A DNA stretch of 64,000 bases, from contig CAVYUP010000003.1 in NCBI GenBank assembly GCA_963771705.1, positions 234,944 to 298,943 of the forward strand, read 5' to 3'. This document shows, one piece after another, positions 19,196 to 29,576 of this stretch. The DNA is from DATFVA01 sp963771705. GTDB lineage: Bacteria > Bacteroidota > Ignavibacteria > Ignavibacteriales > Ignavibacteriaceae. The translations under genes and the position numbers were made by a program. Within the stretch, counting starts at the first letter, position 1, and each line of letters opens with the position of its first letter. The notes under the pieces were generated by a model, which was given only the letters and a program-made list of their open reading frames with translations, made no database searches and had not been told where the DNA came from.

Positions 19196-20863
19196 TTGAT
19201 TAGAACAGCATTATGCTTATTGGTTATTTGTCTAACAATCTCTAATGTCCCCGCCCAGGTTGAAACTATCCCTGCAGACCATCAGGTCTATGCTTTCCTG
19301 AAAAATATGTACCTAAAAGGTGCTCTTGAGAATTATGATGACGTTGTGCTGCCTCTGTCGAAAGAAAGGGTAGCTGCTTATCTTAAGGAAATAGACTCTC
19401 GCCAGGAACTTTTAACGGCATCTGAAAAAGAACTCCTCTGCAGAATGGAGACTAAACTGGGGATTAAAAAAGAAGCTGCCGTTTCATATTTTAAAAATTT
19501 CCCTTCCGGATTCATTCATAATTACAGACACTATAATGAAAAGCACCTCTATACTTATAGGGATTCTGTAGTCAGCTTTAATGTTGACCTGACCGGGGAC
19601 CTGACCTACATCTATTCAGACAAATACAACGATTATAGCTTCCTGCTTAATGCAGGGGGACAGTTTTACGGATCGTACTCTAACTGGCTGGGCTTCCTGC
19701 TGGAAGGTTCTAATGGCAGCCAGTATCATAACAGGCAGGTTGCGGAGTTGGATCCAAGAGTTAAAACCAGCTTCACTTTTAATCATACAGGGTTGAATTT
19801 TTTTGATTATACTCAGGGTTACATCAGACTTCAGAAAGATGATGTTAATCTTCAGCTGGGAAGAGAAAGGGTATTGTGGGGCACCGGATACATAAACAGA
19901 ATGATACTTTCAAATAATCCGCCCTTGTTCGACTTCATAAAATTCGGTATTAAGTACAAATCACTAAGTTATGACTTTATGCATGCATGGCTGGTTCAGC
20001 CCTTCGAGACATTTCATATAGATTCGCTTACAGGAGATATCCGGCAGAAAGGTTCTAAATATCTTGCAATCAGCCGGTTTGGGGTAAACCCGTTTCCTGA
20101 GCTGAAACTGGGAATTTCTCAGATGATAATATATGCCAACCGCCCGTTTGAAGCAGCGTACTTAAATCCGTTTCTTTTCTGGGAATCCGCGCAGAGAACT
20201 CTTGGTGATCTCGACAATTCTTTTTTATCACTCGATGCCAGGTATAAATTATTAGATGGGGCTGAAATCTCTACATCAGTAATCTTTGATGATATTTTAT
20301 TTAGTGCTCTGTTCAAAGGCAAGTTCGATAAGGTGGATAACCGCTCAGCCTGGCAGGCGGGTGTTATGCTCACTGATCCGGTTCTGCCCGCTAATACTTC
20401 GCTTAAAATTGAATATCTTCAGATACGTCCTTATACCTTCTCTCACCCTGATATTGGGGAAGCTCTGACCTATACAAATAATTCTTATATAATTGGTACT
20501 AATTTACAGCCGAATTCTACACAATTAAGTCTTTCTCTGGATTACTTATTAACAGGACAGTGGGAAATAGGTTTATCTTATTATCATACTCTTCATGGAA
20601 AAAATTTATATGACGCAAACGGAAGATTAATCCGGAACGTCGGCGGGAATATATTCGAAAATCTAACCGTTTACGATTCCGATATCGCCCCTCTGCTGGA
20701 TGGTGAACTGGAAACAACAGAAGAGTTTTTTCTGTCGATCAGGAATGAAATACTTTATGGGATCTACCTGGATCTGATATTTAATTCTTCCTACTCCAGG
20801 TTGGCCGGTATGAGTAGTTCGGTCTACTCAATATACTCTCAATTGAGATTTTCCTTTAGATAA
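19196..20863 (+). CDS. Wzi-like capsule assembly outer-membrane protein
   Basis: 555 residues with a TTG start 3 bases after the preceding stop and a signal peptide ending NVPAQ. The mature part is a predicted beta-barrel with the family features of PF14052-type capsule assembly proteins (LQLGRERVLWGTGY, ISRFGVNPFPELKLGISQMI, AAYLNPFLFWES). Wzi-type proteins organise or anchor capsular polysaccharide at the outer membrane. It is the last gene of the plus-strand part of the glycan locus. Confidence 0.82.
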   Translation: MIRTALCLLVICLTISNVPAQVETIPADHQVYAFLKNMYLKGALENYDDVVLPLSKERVAAYLKEIDSRQELLTASEKELLCRMETKLGIKKEAAVSYFKNFPSGFIHNYRHYNEKHLYTYRDSVVSFNVDLTGDLTYIYSDKYNDYSFLLNAGGQFYGSYSNWLGFLLEGSNGSQYHNRQVAELDPRVKTSFTFNHTGLNFFDYTQGYIRLQKDDVNLQLGRERVLWGTGYINRMILSNNPPLFDFIKFGIKYKSLSYDFMHAWLVQPFETFHIDSLTGDIRQKGSKYLAISRFGVNPFPELKLGISQMIIYANRPFEAAYLNPFLFWESAQRTLGDLDNSFLSLDARYKLLDGAEISTSVIFDDILFSALFKGKFDKVDNRSAWQAGVMLTDPVLPANTSLKIEYLQIRPYTFSHPDIGEALTYTNNSYIIGTNLQPNSTQLSLSLDYLLTGQWEIGLSYYHTLHGKNLYDANGRLIRNVGGNIFENLTVYDSDIAPLLDGELETTEEFFLSIRNEILYGIYLDLIFNSSYSRLAGMSSSVYSIYSQLRFSFR

Positions 20864-20968
20864 TTTCCCTGTCGGATTATTTTTTATTTAAAAGGTATTT
20901 TTTTCGCCTTGCGTCAATTTTTGCAAAATTCTAAGTTAATGTCACATATTTTAAATATAGGGTCTTCA

Positions 20969-23900
20969 ATGAGGATAATTATCCCGTTCCTTCTAACAAT
21001 TCTTATTATTGCAGATTTCACCTTCGCTCAGTCATATAAAATCCTTGAATCCAGCCCCGAAAGTATAAAAATTGAAGTTAACTTTGATGGTATCTATCAG
21101 ATAAAAGACACCACAATAGATTCACGGAAATACCAGATGATCCTGGGGGGAGAGACAGCCATTAGAAAACCAGGTGAACCCTGGCTGCCGCAGTATATCC
21201 TGAATGTAGCTATTCCTTTTCATTCAGAACCCGATCTGAAAATAATTAAGACAGAAAAATTGACTTACCAGGATAAATTTATTCTGCCGTTTCCGGAACA
21301 AGATCCTGCTGTTGCCCCGATAAATACTACAAACTTTGATAAGATAATTTACTCCTCAAACAAATATTTTCCGGTACAGGCGGCCGAAACCGGCTCTGAT
21401 TTCGTAAAAAGATATTCACGAATTCTGCCTGTTGAAATTGCTGCATTTCAATATAATCCTGTAACTCATGCTTTACTTGCTAACAGGAAAGTAATTGTCG
21501 TCATTACTTATAATTCTAAAACCTCAGACAGGCAGCTTGTTTCTGATAAGATGACTGATGGATATTTAAAAAGTTCAGTTATCAATTATAACCAGGCTTT
21601 ACAATGGACTTCAAAAGAGCCGCAGAAGATTGTCTCTGGAGGGTATGGTAATTACTGGTATAATCCTGATAAAAATTACTTCAAAATTTATCTGAAGGAT
21701 AAAGGGGTTTACAGACTTACTTACGATCAGCTTATCAATTCGGGTGTGCCTATTCAGGGTGGTGTTTCAAGCAACGCCCTCGAACTTGTGAATGAAGGAA
21801 ATGAGATTCCGCTGGATGTTTTCGATGGAGGTGATGGAGTATTTAATAGCGGTGACTATCTGCAGTTTGTGGGAGGCCCCCCTTCACCCACACCATATAG
21901 TTCGATGAATATTTATAATAAATCAAATGTGTACTGGTTTTCTTATCAGAGCGATACGCTTACTCAAAGATATGAACAGCTCAGCGGTTATCCTCAAAAT
22001 TGGAGCAGGACGTTCAATACTGACTATAATACCATCCACTACGAAAAAGATTCTATATATGAGAGACTCGGGTACGCCGGGAATGATCACAGGGATTTTT
22101 GGTTCTGGGGGAAGGCTACTGCCCAGGGAGGGCAGAGCACAGGTGGATTCCAGGATATTTTCTCCGGACTCCCGAATAGAGCCAGCGATTCGCCTTACGT
22201 GAATCTGCAGGTCGCGATGCAGGGAATGACACTCAGTGGTATTTGTGAAAATAATCATGATGCTGAAATTCAAATGACAGATCAATTGATCGGTCACGCA
22301 TTGTGGAGTGATCAGGATAATATAGTCTATCAAAAGAATTTGTACGTATCTGAAGATAGTATACATATATACCCTCAGGGTAATACGCTTACCGTTTATG
22401 TGCGGGGTAATACCTGTGAAACTTCCGATGAAATAAGGATCAACTGGTATCAATTTAAATACTGGAGGAATAGCAGAGCTTATGGGAAGCACTTTGAATT
22501 CGTTAGTCCTCCGGACTTTAGAGGTGTGGCCCGGTATTGGATAACCCAGTGGCTTGGTGATGATATGAGAGTTTATATTCCTGGAAAATCTCAGGTACTT
22601 ACGAACCCTGAAATCAGGAATGATCAATATCATTCAGCCCTGTTCATTGATAATGTAAGCGGTAGTACTGCATATTATTGTGCCTCTGGTGATTATTTTA
22701 TGCTGCCTGATTCAATCAGACAGGATGTTGGTTCTGACTTGAGAAATCCCTCCAATGGCGCTGATTATATAATTATTACTCATCCCGATTTTCTGGATGC
22801 TGCTCAAAGGTTAAAAACACTCCGTGAAGCCCAATATCCCGATACAGGAATTACCAGTCCGAGAATTAAAATTGTCGATGTAAATCAGATATATGACGAA
22901 TTTTCTTATGGCTTATTAGATCCGCAGTCGCTTCAGTATTTTGTAAAATATGCATTTGAAAATTGGGAAGGGCAGACCCCTGCTTACGTTGTACTTTTTG
23001 GTGATATGAGCCACGATTATCGGCACTTATTAACTACCAGCAGACCGAATTTTGTTCCGTCGATTCCTTTTTATGTTAATACGTATGGCCGGGCACCCAG
23101 TGATAATCTGATAGTAGATGTCGCTGGAAACGACCTTGCTCCAGATCTTGCAATAGGTCGAATGTCCTGCGAAACACCTGAGGAAGCGGATATTTTAATG
23201 AATAAGCTTGAAAATTATCCTGCTGATAATTCTAAATCCTGGAAGCAGGATGTTATGCTGGCCTCCTCAGGTCTTAGCCTTGACGATGAACTCCATTTTC
23301 ACTTTAATCAGTATAGCAACAGGCTGGCAGATTATTACCTGATACCAAACGGAATTCACCCGTCGAGGGTCTTTAATTTTCCTTCCAATCACCAGGATTC
23401 GATGTATGTGGGCGGAGGACCGAAGATACGTCAGGAAATTGATGAAGGTGTCGTATTGGGCAATTATTATGGTCATGGCGGCGGTTATCAATGGGATCTC
23501 ATTTTTACTAACGATGATATTGAATTATTGCAGAATGATGGAAGATTGCCCGTCATATTAAGCGTTACCTGTTATACGGCCCATTTTGACGATCAGGATG
23601 TATTCGGGGAGATCTTTAATAAGGTTCCGGGCAGAGGGAGTATAGGCTTCTTTGGTAATACAGTCCTTACTTACTGGCCTATTGGAGCTGTTATAGACGA
23701 GGCAATATTCAAAGAAATATTTACTAACAGGCATTACGCTATTGGAAATGCACTCTTCAATGCGAAAAATGCTGTAGGGGGAGGCGGTTATTACGGTCAG
23801 CAGATTACCTTGCTTACTTATCTTGGAGATCCTGGACTGAGACTGGCGCTCCCCGACAAACCTGATTTTGTAGTTAAACCTTCTGATATAAGTTTGTCTA

Positions 23901-26695
23901 AAAAAACCCCTCTGGTTAATGATACTGTTACTATTAAAGCCAGGATTAATAACCTTGGTCTTACTTTTCCCGGAGATTCTGTTAACGTTCGGGTATTCGT
24001 CGAGTCTCCCGATACTTCCTATCTTGTTTCTACCGTCCGTCTCCCCAATTTCGGCGAACTTGACTCTGTTATGGTCGACTGGGTTCCCCATAAGGCGGCA
24101 CTCTACAGCGTAAAAGTCGACGTTAATGAACTGGACCCTATCCCCGAGGATGATCATTCTGATAACAGCGCTGCGGCTCAGTTCGTTGTCTATAATGTAA
24201 GTGAAGCTAATATCCTGTATCCTCTGGATGGTTATACTTCCTCTGAACAGAACGTAAAATTCAGATTTGTGGATATCGGATATTTCATTTATTTCGATTT
24301 AACTTATTATGTTGAGATAGATACCTCCACCAGCTTTAATGATCCGTTAATTTCTTCTGGTCCTCTGACTCCCTCTGAGGGACTGCTCGACTGGACCTCG
24401 CCCCAACTCAACAATGGTGTATATTTCTGGCGGGTTAAAATAAATGACGGGGTTAATGAAGGAAACTGGTCTTCAACCAGGGAATTCTCCGTGCGCGGAA
24501 GTTCTATTCCGGGTTATTTTTATGCCGGAAAAGGGTTAACGTTTTATAATACTTATAATATGAATTATTCTGATAGTTCAGAGGGCCTGGTATTAAATAC
24601 TACAGAACTGCCTCCAAGGCCTGATGCTGAACGCCTGATAGATTCCGTCTGGGTTACTGATCCTGTCAGAGATTCAACTTATCTAACAACAATTACCACC
24701 GACGGTACCTATATCTATTCGGGAGCCTTATGGTTTGCAGCGCTTAGATTAAATCCCGAAGGCAAGTCTCATATTTATAAATTTGGAACCGGAAATAACG
24801 GAACTCAAAAAGGTCGTTATTACGGACAGGTTCCTAATTTCTTCGATCGTATTCAAAATAGTATTTTCTATTATCCGGATGGCTTTATCTATGTTGCAAC
24901 CTCGAATCCTTATCAGCTTATAAAGGTTAATCCTTCTAACGGAGATACTTCCAGGATTAGTATATCCGCGGGATTGCTTGATTGGGAACATGCAGTTCCA
25001 ATGCAAGGTTCCTTCTATGTGAAGAGCGATGGACAGTATGTCTATAATTTGACGAGGTATGATTCTCTTGGTCATATGAGATATGTATTAAGAGTGCTCG
25101 ATCCCTCAAATAACTGGGAATTGGTAAAGCCCGATATCGAACTCCTGAGTACAAGTTATCCCGGGTTTACCGATTTTCTTGTTGCCGACGGTTATATTTA
25201 CCCCGCAGAATTTCTTCAGGGAAATCTGATGCGGAGAATCAGAGCTTCAGATGGATATTTTGAAGAAGAATGGGTGGTGTATAAACCCTTCCAGAGCATG
25301 TTTGCATGGTGTTACGACTGGGTAAATAACAAGGTGTATTCTGCGGTTTACAGGGCATCTGGTTATACTCCTAAATTTTTCTTCTTTAAAGGAAAATATA
25401 TTGATTCAAAGGGAACGATTACCTCAAACAGTATCGGTCCGGCTTCTAATTGGAAGTCGCTTAGTTTTAACCTTGTTACTGAAAATACTACCGGTTCTCA
25501 TTCGAACATGCTTCTTGGGCAGGACAGAACAACGAAAAGTTGGGATACTTTGGACGTGAATATTGCCGATTCAATTTCCCTCGTTAACGTTAGTGCGTTA
25601 AAATATCCTTATCTGAGAATGTCTTTTAAATTTATTGATTCTACCTTTTCAACCACTAATCAGATGGCTTTAAAGAGTATACATGCCGACTACGACGGTC
25701 TGCCTGAAATTATGATTACCAGAAAGGATCTTGATGTTTCTCCCGATTCGGTGCTACAGGGTTTGAATACAACTATGCATTTTTCTGTGAAGAATATCGG
25801 GTATGTACCCGCTGATAGTGTACGCCTGAACTTTTATCTTAATGATTCAGATAGTACATTCTTCACTTCGGAAGTTAATCTTGACCCCGACAGTACTGCT
25901 TCTGTACAGCATACTTTCTCTTCTACTCCTCTTATCTTTGATAATACTATCAAAGCCATTGCTACATATCCTGAATCAGAATATTTTACTTTTAATAATA
26001 TAATAACTCACGATTTTTATATTGTCCGCGATTCAACCAATCCGGTTTTCAATATTACATTCGATGGAAGGGAGATAATAAGCGGTGATCTTGTCTCCTC
26101 AAAACCTGAAGTTGTCATCACCCTTAAAGATAATAGTCCGCTTCCGCTTGATACCAGTTACTTTACTCTGATCCATACTGCGGACGGTGTGGCCAACATT
26201 CTTCATTTTAGTGATCCCGACCTTAATTATACTTATTCAGGCTATCCGAATTCAGAGGCGAAAATTATATGGCATCCTACTCTTGCACAGGGTGATCATA
26301 TCCTGGAAATACTGGCAAAGGATGCCTCAGGTAACTTTTTTGACAGCACTTCCTATCGTGTTTCCTTTGAAGTCGTTACTGAATATGATCTCAGAGATGT
26401 GTATAATTATCCTAACCCTTTTACCGATGGTACCTACTTTACCTTCAAAGTTACAGGTGATAAATTGCCTGATGAACTTTATGTGAAGATTTATACTGTG
26501 GCAGGAAGATTGATTAAAACTATAAATATACCATCTTCTGCGCTTGGACAGGATATCGGATTTAAGAAAATTTACTGGGATGGGAAAGATGAGGATGGTG
26601 ATAAGATTGCTAATGGTGTATATTTCTATAAGATGATATATAAAGTTGAAGATGTTGTTAAGTCAATAACACAAAAACTTGCAAAGATTAAATAA
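20969..26695 (+). CDS. Giant C25 (gingipain/PorU-type) cysteine peptidase with T9SS C-terminal domain
   Basis: About 1908 residues from the ATG at 20969; an upstream in-frame TTG at 20909 would add 20 residues before the signal peptide (FLLTILIIADFTFAQ) and is less likely. Order: N-terminal prodomain, a GVYRLTYDQL segment as in PorU, the C25 catalytic domain with His in GHGGGYQW and Cys in SVTCYTAHFDD (856 and 888 counted from 20909), CARDB-like Ig domains (about 975-1080 and 1605-1690), then a FlgD-like/T9SS sorting domain (NYPNPF, YTVAGRLI, NGVYFYKM). PorU is the sortase that cleaves T9SS cargo and attaches it to surface glycan; the glycan locus next door fits that, but a secreted gingipain-like protease is equally possible. 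Confidence 0.82.
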   Translation: MRIIIPFLLTILIIADFTFAQSYKILESSPESIKIEVNFDGIYQIKDTTIDSRKYQMILGGETAIRKPGEPWLPQYILNVAIPFHSEPDLKIIKTEKLTYQDKFILPFPEQDPAVAPINTTNFDKIIYSSNKYFPVQAAETGSDFVKRYSRILPVEIAAFQYNPVTHALLANRKVIVVITYNSKTSDRQLVSDKMTDGYLKSSVINYNQALQWTSKEPQKIVSGGYGNYWYNPDKNYFKIYLKDKGVYRLTYDQLINSGVPIQGGVSSNALELVNEGNEIPLDVFDGGDGVFNSGDYLQFVGGPPSPTPYSSMNIYNKSNVYWFSYQSDTLTQRYEQLSGYPQNWSRTFNTDYNTIHYEKDSIYERLGYAGNDHRDFWFWGKATAQGGQSTGGFQDIFSGLPNRASDSPYVNLQVAMQGMTLSGICENNHDAEIQMTDQLIGHALWSDQDNIVYQKNLYVSEDSIHIYPQGNTLTVYVRGNTCETSDEIRINWYQFKYWRNSRAYGKHFEFVSPPDFRGVARYWITQWLGDDMRVYIPGKSQVLTNPEIRNDQYHSALFIDNVSGSTAYYCASGDYFMLPDSIRQDVGSDLRNPSNGADYIIITHPDFLDAAQRLKTLREAQYPDTGITSPRIKIVDVNQIYDEFSYGLLDPQSLQYFVKYAFENWEGQTPAYVVLFGDMSHDYRHLLTTSRPNFVPSIPFYVNTYGRAPSDNLIVDVAGNDLAPDLAIGRMSCETPEEADILMNKLENYPADNSKSWKQDVMLASSGLSLDDELHFHFNQYSNRLADYYLIPNGIHPSRVFNFPSNHQDSMYVGGGPKIRQEIDEGVVLGNYYGHGGGYQWDLIFTNDDIELLQNDGRLPVILSVTCYTAHFDDQDVFGEIFNKVPGRGSIGFFGNTVLTYWPIGAVIDEAIFKEIFTNRHYAIGNALFNAKNAVGGGGYYGQQITLLTYLGDPGLRLALPDKPDFVVKPSDISLSKKTPLVNDTVTIKARINNLGLTFPGDSVNVRVFVESPDTSYLVSTVRLPNFGELDSVMVDWVPHKAALYSVKVDVNELDPIPEDDHSDNSAAAQFVVYNVSEANILYPLDGYTSSEQNVKFRFVDIGYFIYFDLTYYVEIDTSTSFNDPLISSGPLTPSEGLLDWTSPQLNNGVYFWRVKINDGVNEGNWSSTREFSVRGSSIPGYFYAGKGLTFYNTYNMNYSDSSEGLVLNTTELPPRPDAERLIDSVWVTDPVRDSTYLTTITTDGTYIYSGALWFAALRLNPEGKSHIYKFGTGNNGTQKGRYYGQVPNFFDRIQNSIFYYPDGFIYVATSNPYQLIKVNPSNGDTSRISISAGLLDWEHAVPMQGSFYVKSDGQYVYNLTRYDSLGHMRYVLRVLDPSNNWELVKPDIELLSTSYPGFTDFLVADGYIYPAEFLQGNLMRRIRASDGYFEEEWVVYKPFQSMFAWCYDWVNNKVYSAVYRASGYTPKFFFFKGKYIDSKGTITSNSIGPASNWKSLSFNLVTENTTGSHSNMLLGQDRTTKSWDTLDVNIADSISLVNVSALKYPYLRMSFKFIDSTFSTTNQMALKSIHADYDGLPEIMITRKDLDVSPDSVLQGLNTTMHFSVKNIGYVPADSVRLNFYLNDSDSTFFTSEVNLDPDSTASVQHTFSSTPLIFDNTIKAIATYPESEYFTFNNIITHDFYIVRDSTNPVFNITFDGREIISGDLVSSKPEVVITLKDNSPLPLDTSYFTLIHTADGVANILHFSDPDLNYTYSGYPNSEAKIIWHPTLAQGDHILEILAKDASGNFFDSTSYRVSFEVVTEYDLRDVYNYPNPFTDGTYFTFKVTGDKLPDELYVKIYTVAGRLIKTINIPSSALGQDIGFKKIYWDGKDEDGDKIANGVYFYKMIYKVEDVVKSITQKLAKIK

Positions 26696-26740
26696 CTTTA
26701 TGAGATATCTTAAATTATTTATAATTAAAACGGAAAAATT

Positions 26741-28573
26741 ATGTGCGGTATTGTAGGATATGTGGGGCAGAGGAATTGCGTCCCGATTCTGATAAATGGA
26801 TTGAAAAGACTTGAGTACAGAGGCTATGATTCAGCGGGAATCGGCATCCTGAATGACGGAATTTCCACCGTCGTAAAAAATAAAGGAAAAGTCTCGCAGC
26901 TGGAGAAGAAAATTGAAAAGCTTAACTATACTGCTAATATCGGTATCGGTCACACCCGTTGGGCAACTCATGGAATTCCGAATGAGATAAATGCTCATCC
27001 TCATACTAACGAAACCAATGACCTTTTTATTATCCATAATGGTATCATCGAAAATTTCAGGACGTTAAAAACCGGTCTTGAAAAAATGGGTTACAAATTC
27101 ATCTCGGATACGGATAGTGAAGTTTTCGCTCATCTGATAGATAGCTTCTTAAAAAAAGGTTACAGCTTGTTCAAGGCAGTTCAGCTGTCGCTTAGCGAGA
27201 TTGAAGGTACTTACGGTCTGGCTGTAATTTATAAAGGTGAGCCGGATAAGCTGGTTGCTGCTCGTAAAGGTTCACCCCTGCTTATTGGCATAGGCGATAA
27301 TGAGAATTTTATAGCTTCTGATGTTTCTGCCATCCTTGCGTATACTAAGCAGGTTGTCTACCTGGAGGACGGTGAAATAGTTGAATTATATAAAGATAAA
27401 TTTTATGCAAGAACAATAAGCGACATTGAGATTGAAAAAGAAGTTCACGAAATAAGTATGAGTCTTGATGAAATTGATAAAGGCGGCTACTCTCATTTCA
27501 TGCTTAAAGAAATTATGGAACAGCCTGAATCAGTTCGTAATTCCATGCGGGGCAGGATTATTGTCGATAAAGGAACTTCTAAACTTGGAGGACTCGAACC
27601 TGTCCTCGATAAATTATCAAAAGCAAAAAGAATTATTATATCGGCCTGCGGAACTTCCTGGCATTCAGGTTTGGTGGGTGAATATATGCTGGAAGAGTTC
27701 GCCAGAATTCCTACCGAAGTTGAGTATGCTTCAGAATTCAGATACCGTAACCCGGTCCTGAACCCCGATGATGCTATTTTCTTTATCTCACAAAGCGGGG
27801 AAACAGCGGATACTCTTGCTGCTATGAAAGAAGCTAAATTAAGAGGTGCTCTGGTTCTTGGTATTTGCAACGTTGTAGGCAGTTCTATTGCCAGAGAAAG
27901 CGAAGCTGGCGTCTATACACATGCCGGTCCTGAAATAGGTGTGGCGTCTACTAAAGCCTTTACTTCTCAGCTGGTAGTTCTGGCTTTGATTACGCTTCTG
28001 CTTGCACGTAAAAGAAATATGAGTCTTGCCGATGGTAAATGTATTGCCGAAGAATTGGAGAGGATCCCTGAAAAGATCAGCAGGATTCTCGAACTTAATG
28101 ACGGCATTGAGAAAATAGCGGAAGACTTCAAAGACGCTAAGAATTTTCTCTACCTGGGGAGAGGGTTCAATTTCCCTGTGGCACTTGAGGGCGCCCTTAA
28201 ACTGAAAGAAATTTCTTATATACATGCTGAAGGCTACCCGGCTGCGGAAATGAAACATGGTCCTATTGCCCTTATAGACGATAATATGCCGGCTGTTTTT
28301 ATAGCGCCTAAAGATACGAACTATGATAAGATTGTAAGCAATATTGAAGAGGTTAAGGCGCGCAGCGGAAGAATTATTGCAATAGCCAGTGAAAGCGACG
28401 GCAATATGGACCACCTTGTCGATTATACAATCAAGATCCCCGATACCATAAGGATGCTTACCCCGCTTCTTACGGTTATTCCTTTGCAGATGCTTGCGTA
28501 CCATATAGCGGTTAAAAAAGGATTGAATGTAGATCAGCCGAGAAATCTCGCTAAAAGCGTTACCGTAGAATAA
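26741..28573 (+). CDS. glmS: Glutamine-fructose-6-phosphate aminotransferase (isomerising)
   Basis: 610 residues, normal length. The N-terminal glutaminase has the Cys1 nucleophile (MCGIVGYVG) and GHTRWATHG. Two SIS isomerase domains follow (ISACGTSWHSG, ISQSGETADTLAAM, VASTKAFTSQ), closing with the expected NLAKSVTVE. It makes glucosamine-6-phosphate from fructose-6-phosphate and glutamine, the entry to UDP-GlcNAc for peptidoglycan, lipid A and the glycan locus upstream. No glmS ribozyme is recognisable in the 45-base upstream gap. Confidence 0.97.
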   Translation: MCGIVGYVGQRNCVPILINGLKRLEYRGYDSAGIGILNDGISTVVKNKGKVSQLEKKIEKLNYTANIGIGHTRWATHGIPNEINAHPHTNETNDLFIIHNGIIENFRTLKTGLEKMGYKFISDTDSEVFAHLIDSFLKKGYSLFKAVQLSLSEIEGTYGLAVIYKGEPDKLVAARKGSPLLIGIGDNENFIASDVSAILAYTKQVVYLEDGEIVELYKDKFYARTISDIEIEKEVHEISMSLDEIDKGGYSHFMLKEIMEQPESVRNSMRGRIIVDKGTSKLGGLEPVLDKLSKAKRIIISACGTSWHSGLVGEYMLEEFARIPTEVEYASEFRYRNPVLNPDDAIFFISQSGETADTLAAMKEAKLRGALVLGICNVVGSSIARESEAGVYTHAGPEIGVASTKAFTSQLVVLALITLLLARKRNMSLADGKCIAEELERIPEKISRILELNDGIEKIAEDFKDAKNFLYLGRGFNFPVALEGALKLKEISYIHAEGYPAAEMKHGPIALIDDNMPAVFIAPKDTNYDKIVSNIEEVKARSGRIIAIASESDGNMDHLVDYTIKIPDTIRMLTPLLTVIPLQMLAYHIAVKKGLNVDQPRNLAKSVTVE

Positions 28574-28638
28574 CTTAATTTTGTTATTATCATATTTTTT
28601 GTGTGATTATTATTTCTATATTTTGAGTACCTCTTACA

Positions 28639-29535
28639 GTGAATGTTTCAATGCAGAAAAATGATATTAGCAATTGGGTAGATACTTATAACGATGTTGT
28701 CTGGATCGATGGCGCCCCCTGGTCGCTGCAGAACAGGGTTCTGGAACCTATCCACATGCCTCATACCTTGCAGAATATAGATCGTAAAAAAGTTCGTGAA
28801 GCTCTTGCTGACAATAATGCGTTATTAGCTTATTGGAGCGATCAGTGGAATAGCTCAGAGTCCGAATGGTGGTGGACAATCTGTGATAACCCTGATTATG
28901 ATGTTGAAAATATTGAAAACGCCCGGGGAAGAAGAGGTGTAAGAAAAGGCCTTAAGTATTGTTCGGTTCACAGACTTGAACCTGATAAATATGTAAAACT
29001 GACCTATGATATTTTTATTAGAAACATCAAATCATACGGTTCATCCAGATTTCCTTCCTTCAATCAGTACGCTGAAGATATTTTGAAAAAAAGTAAATAT
29101 GATGGTTATGAGCTGTGGGGAGCATTTGTAGATAATAAGATTGCTGCCTTCGCGTCCTGTGTAGTGCTCGATAACGCTCTTATACTTGGCAGTACAAAAT
29201 CTAATCCTGATTTACACAGTTATTCTCCTAATAATGCGCTGTTCTATAAAATTACAAAACATTATTTATGTGAGAGAGGAGTAAAATATGTGAGTAATGG
29301 TTCCCGCACTCTCTTACACGATACATCCATAAACGAATTCCTGATCAGAATGGGGTATCGAAGAAATTATTGCAGGTTAAATATTGAATTATCTAAGATG
29401 GCTACGCTTATTTACAAAGCTGAATCAAAAGGTGTGTTGCGATATATAGATTCATTTTTTAAATTTTGGCCGGAATACCAAGGTAAATTTCAGGCAGTTG
29501 TAAAGCTTATTAATATTAGCAAAAGTTTTTCTTGA
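28639..29535 (+). CDS. GNAT/FemAB-like acyltransferase candidate
   Basis: 298 residues from GTG; an ATG four codons in (28651) is equally plausible. No signal or membrane segment. The C-terminal 180 residues have the layout of GNAT/FemAB-like transferases (GYELWGAFVDNKIAAFASCV, then ITKHYLCERGVKYVSNGS and FLIRMGYRRNYCRL), while the N-terminal 100 residues are rich in Trp (SESEWWWTICDNPD). I recognise the fold pattern, not a specific family. It is followed 41 bases later by another GNAT-like gene, so the two may form a small operon after glmS. Confidence 0.55.
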   Translation: MNVSMQKNDISNWVDTYNDVVWIDGAPWSLQNRVLEPIHMPHTLQNIDRKKVREALADNNALLAYWSDQWNSSESEWWWTICDNPDYDVENIENARGRRGVRKGLKYCSVHRLEPDKYVKLTYDIFIRNIKSYGSSRFPSFNQYAEDILKKSKYDGYELWGAFVDNKIAAFASCVVLDNALILGSTKSNPDLHSYSPNNALFYKITKHYLCERGVKYVSNGSRTLLHDTSINEFLIRMGYRRNYCRLNIELSKMATLIYKAESKGVLRYIDSFFKFWPEYQGKFQAVVKLINISKSFS

Positions 29536-29576
29536 AATAATATATCAATAACTATTCTATTCGAGGTTATTCGCCA

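Noticed and set aside
26696..26740. glmS ribozyme upstream of glmS
   Set aside because: Only 45 bases of AT-rich sequence, far too short for the ribozyme fold.
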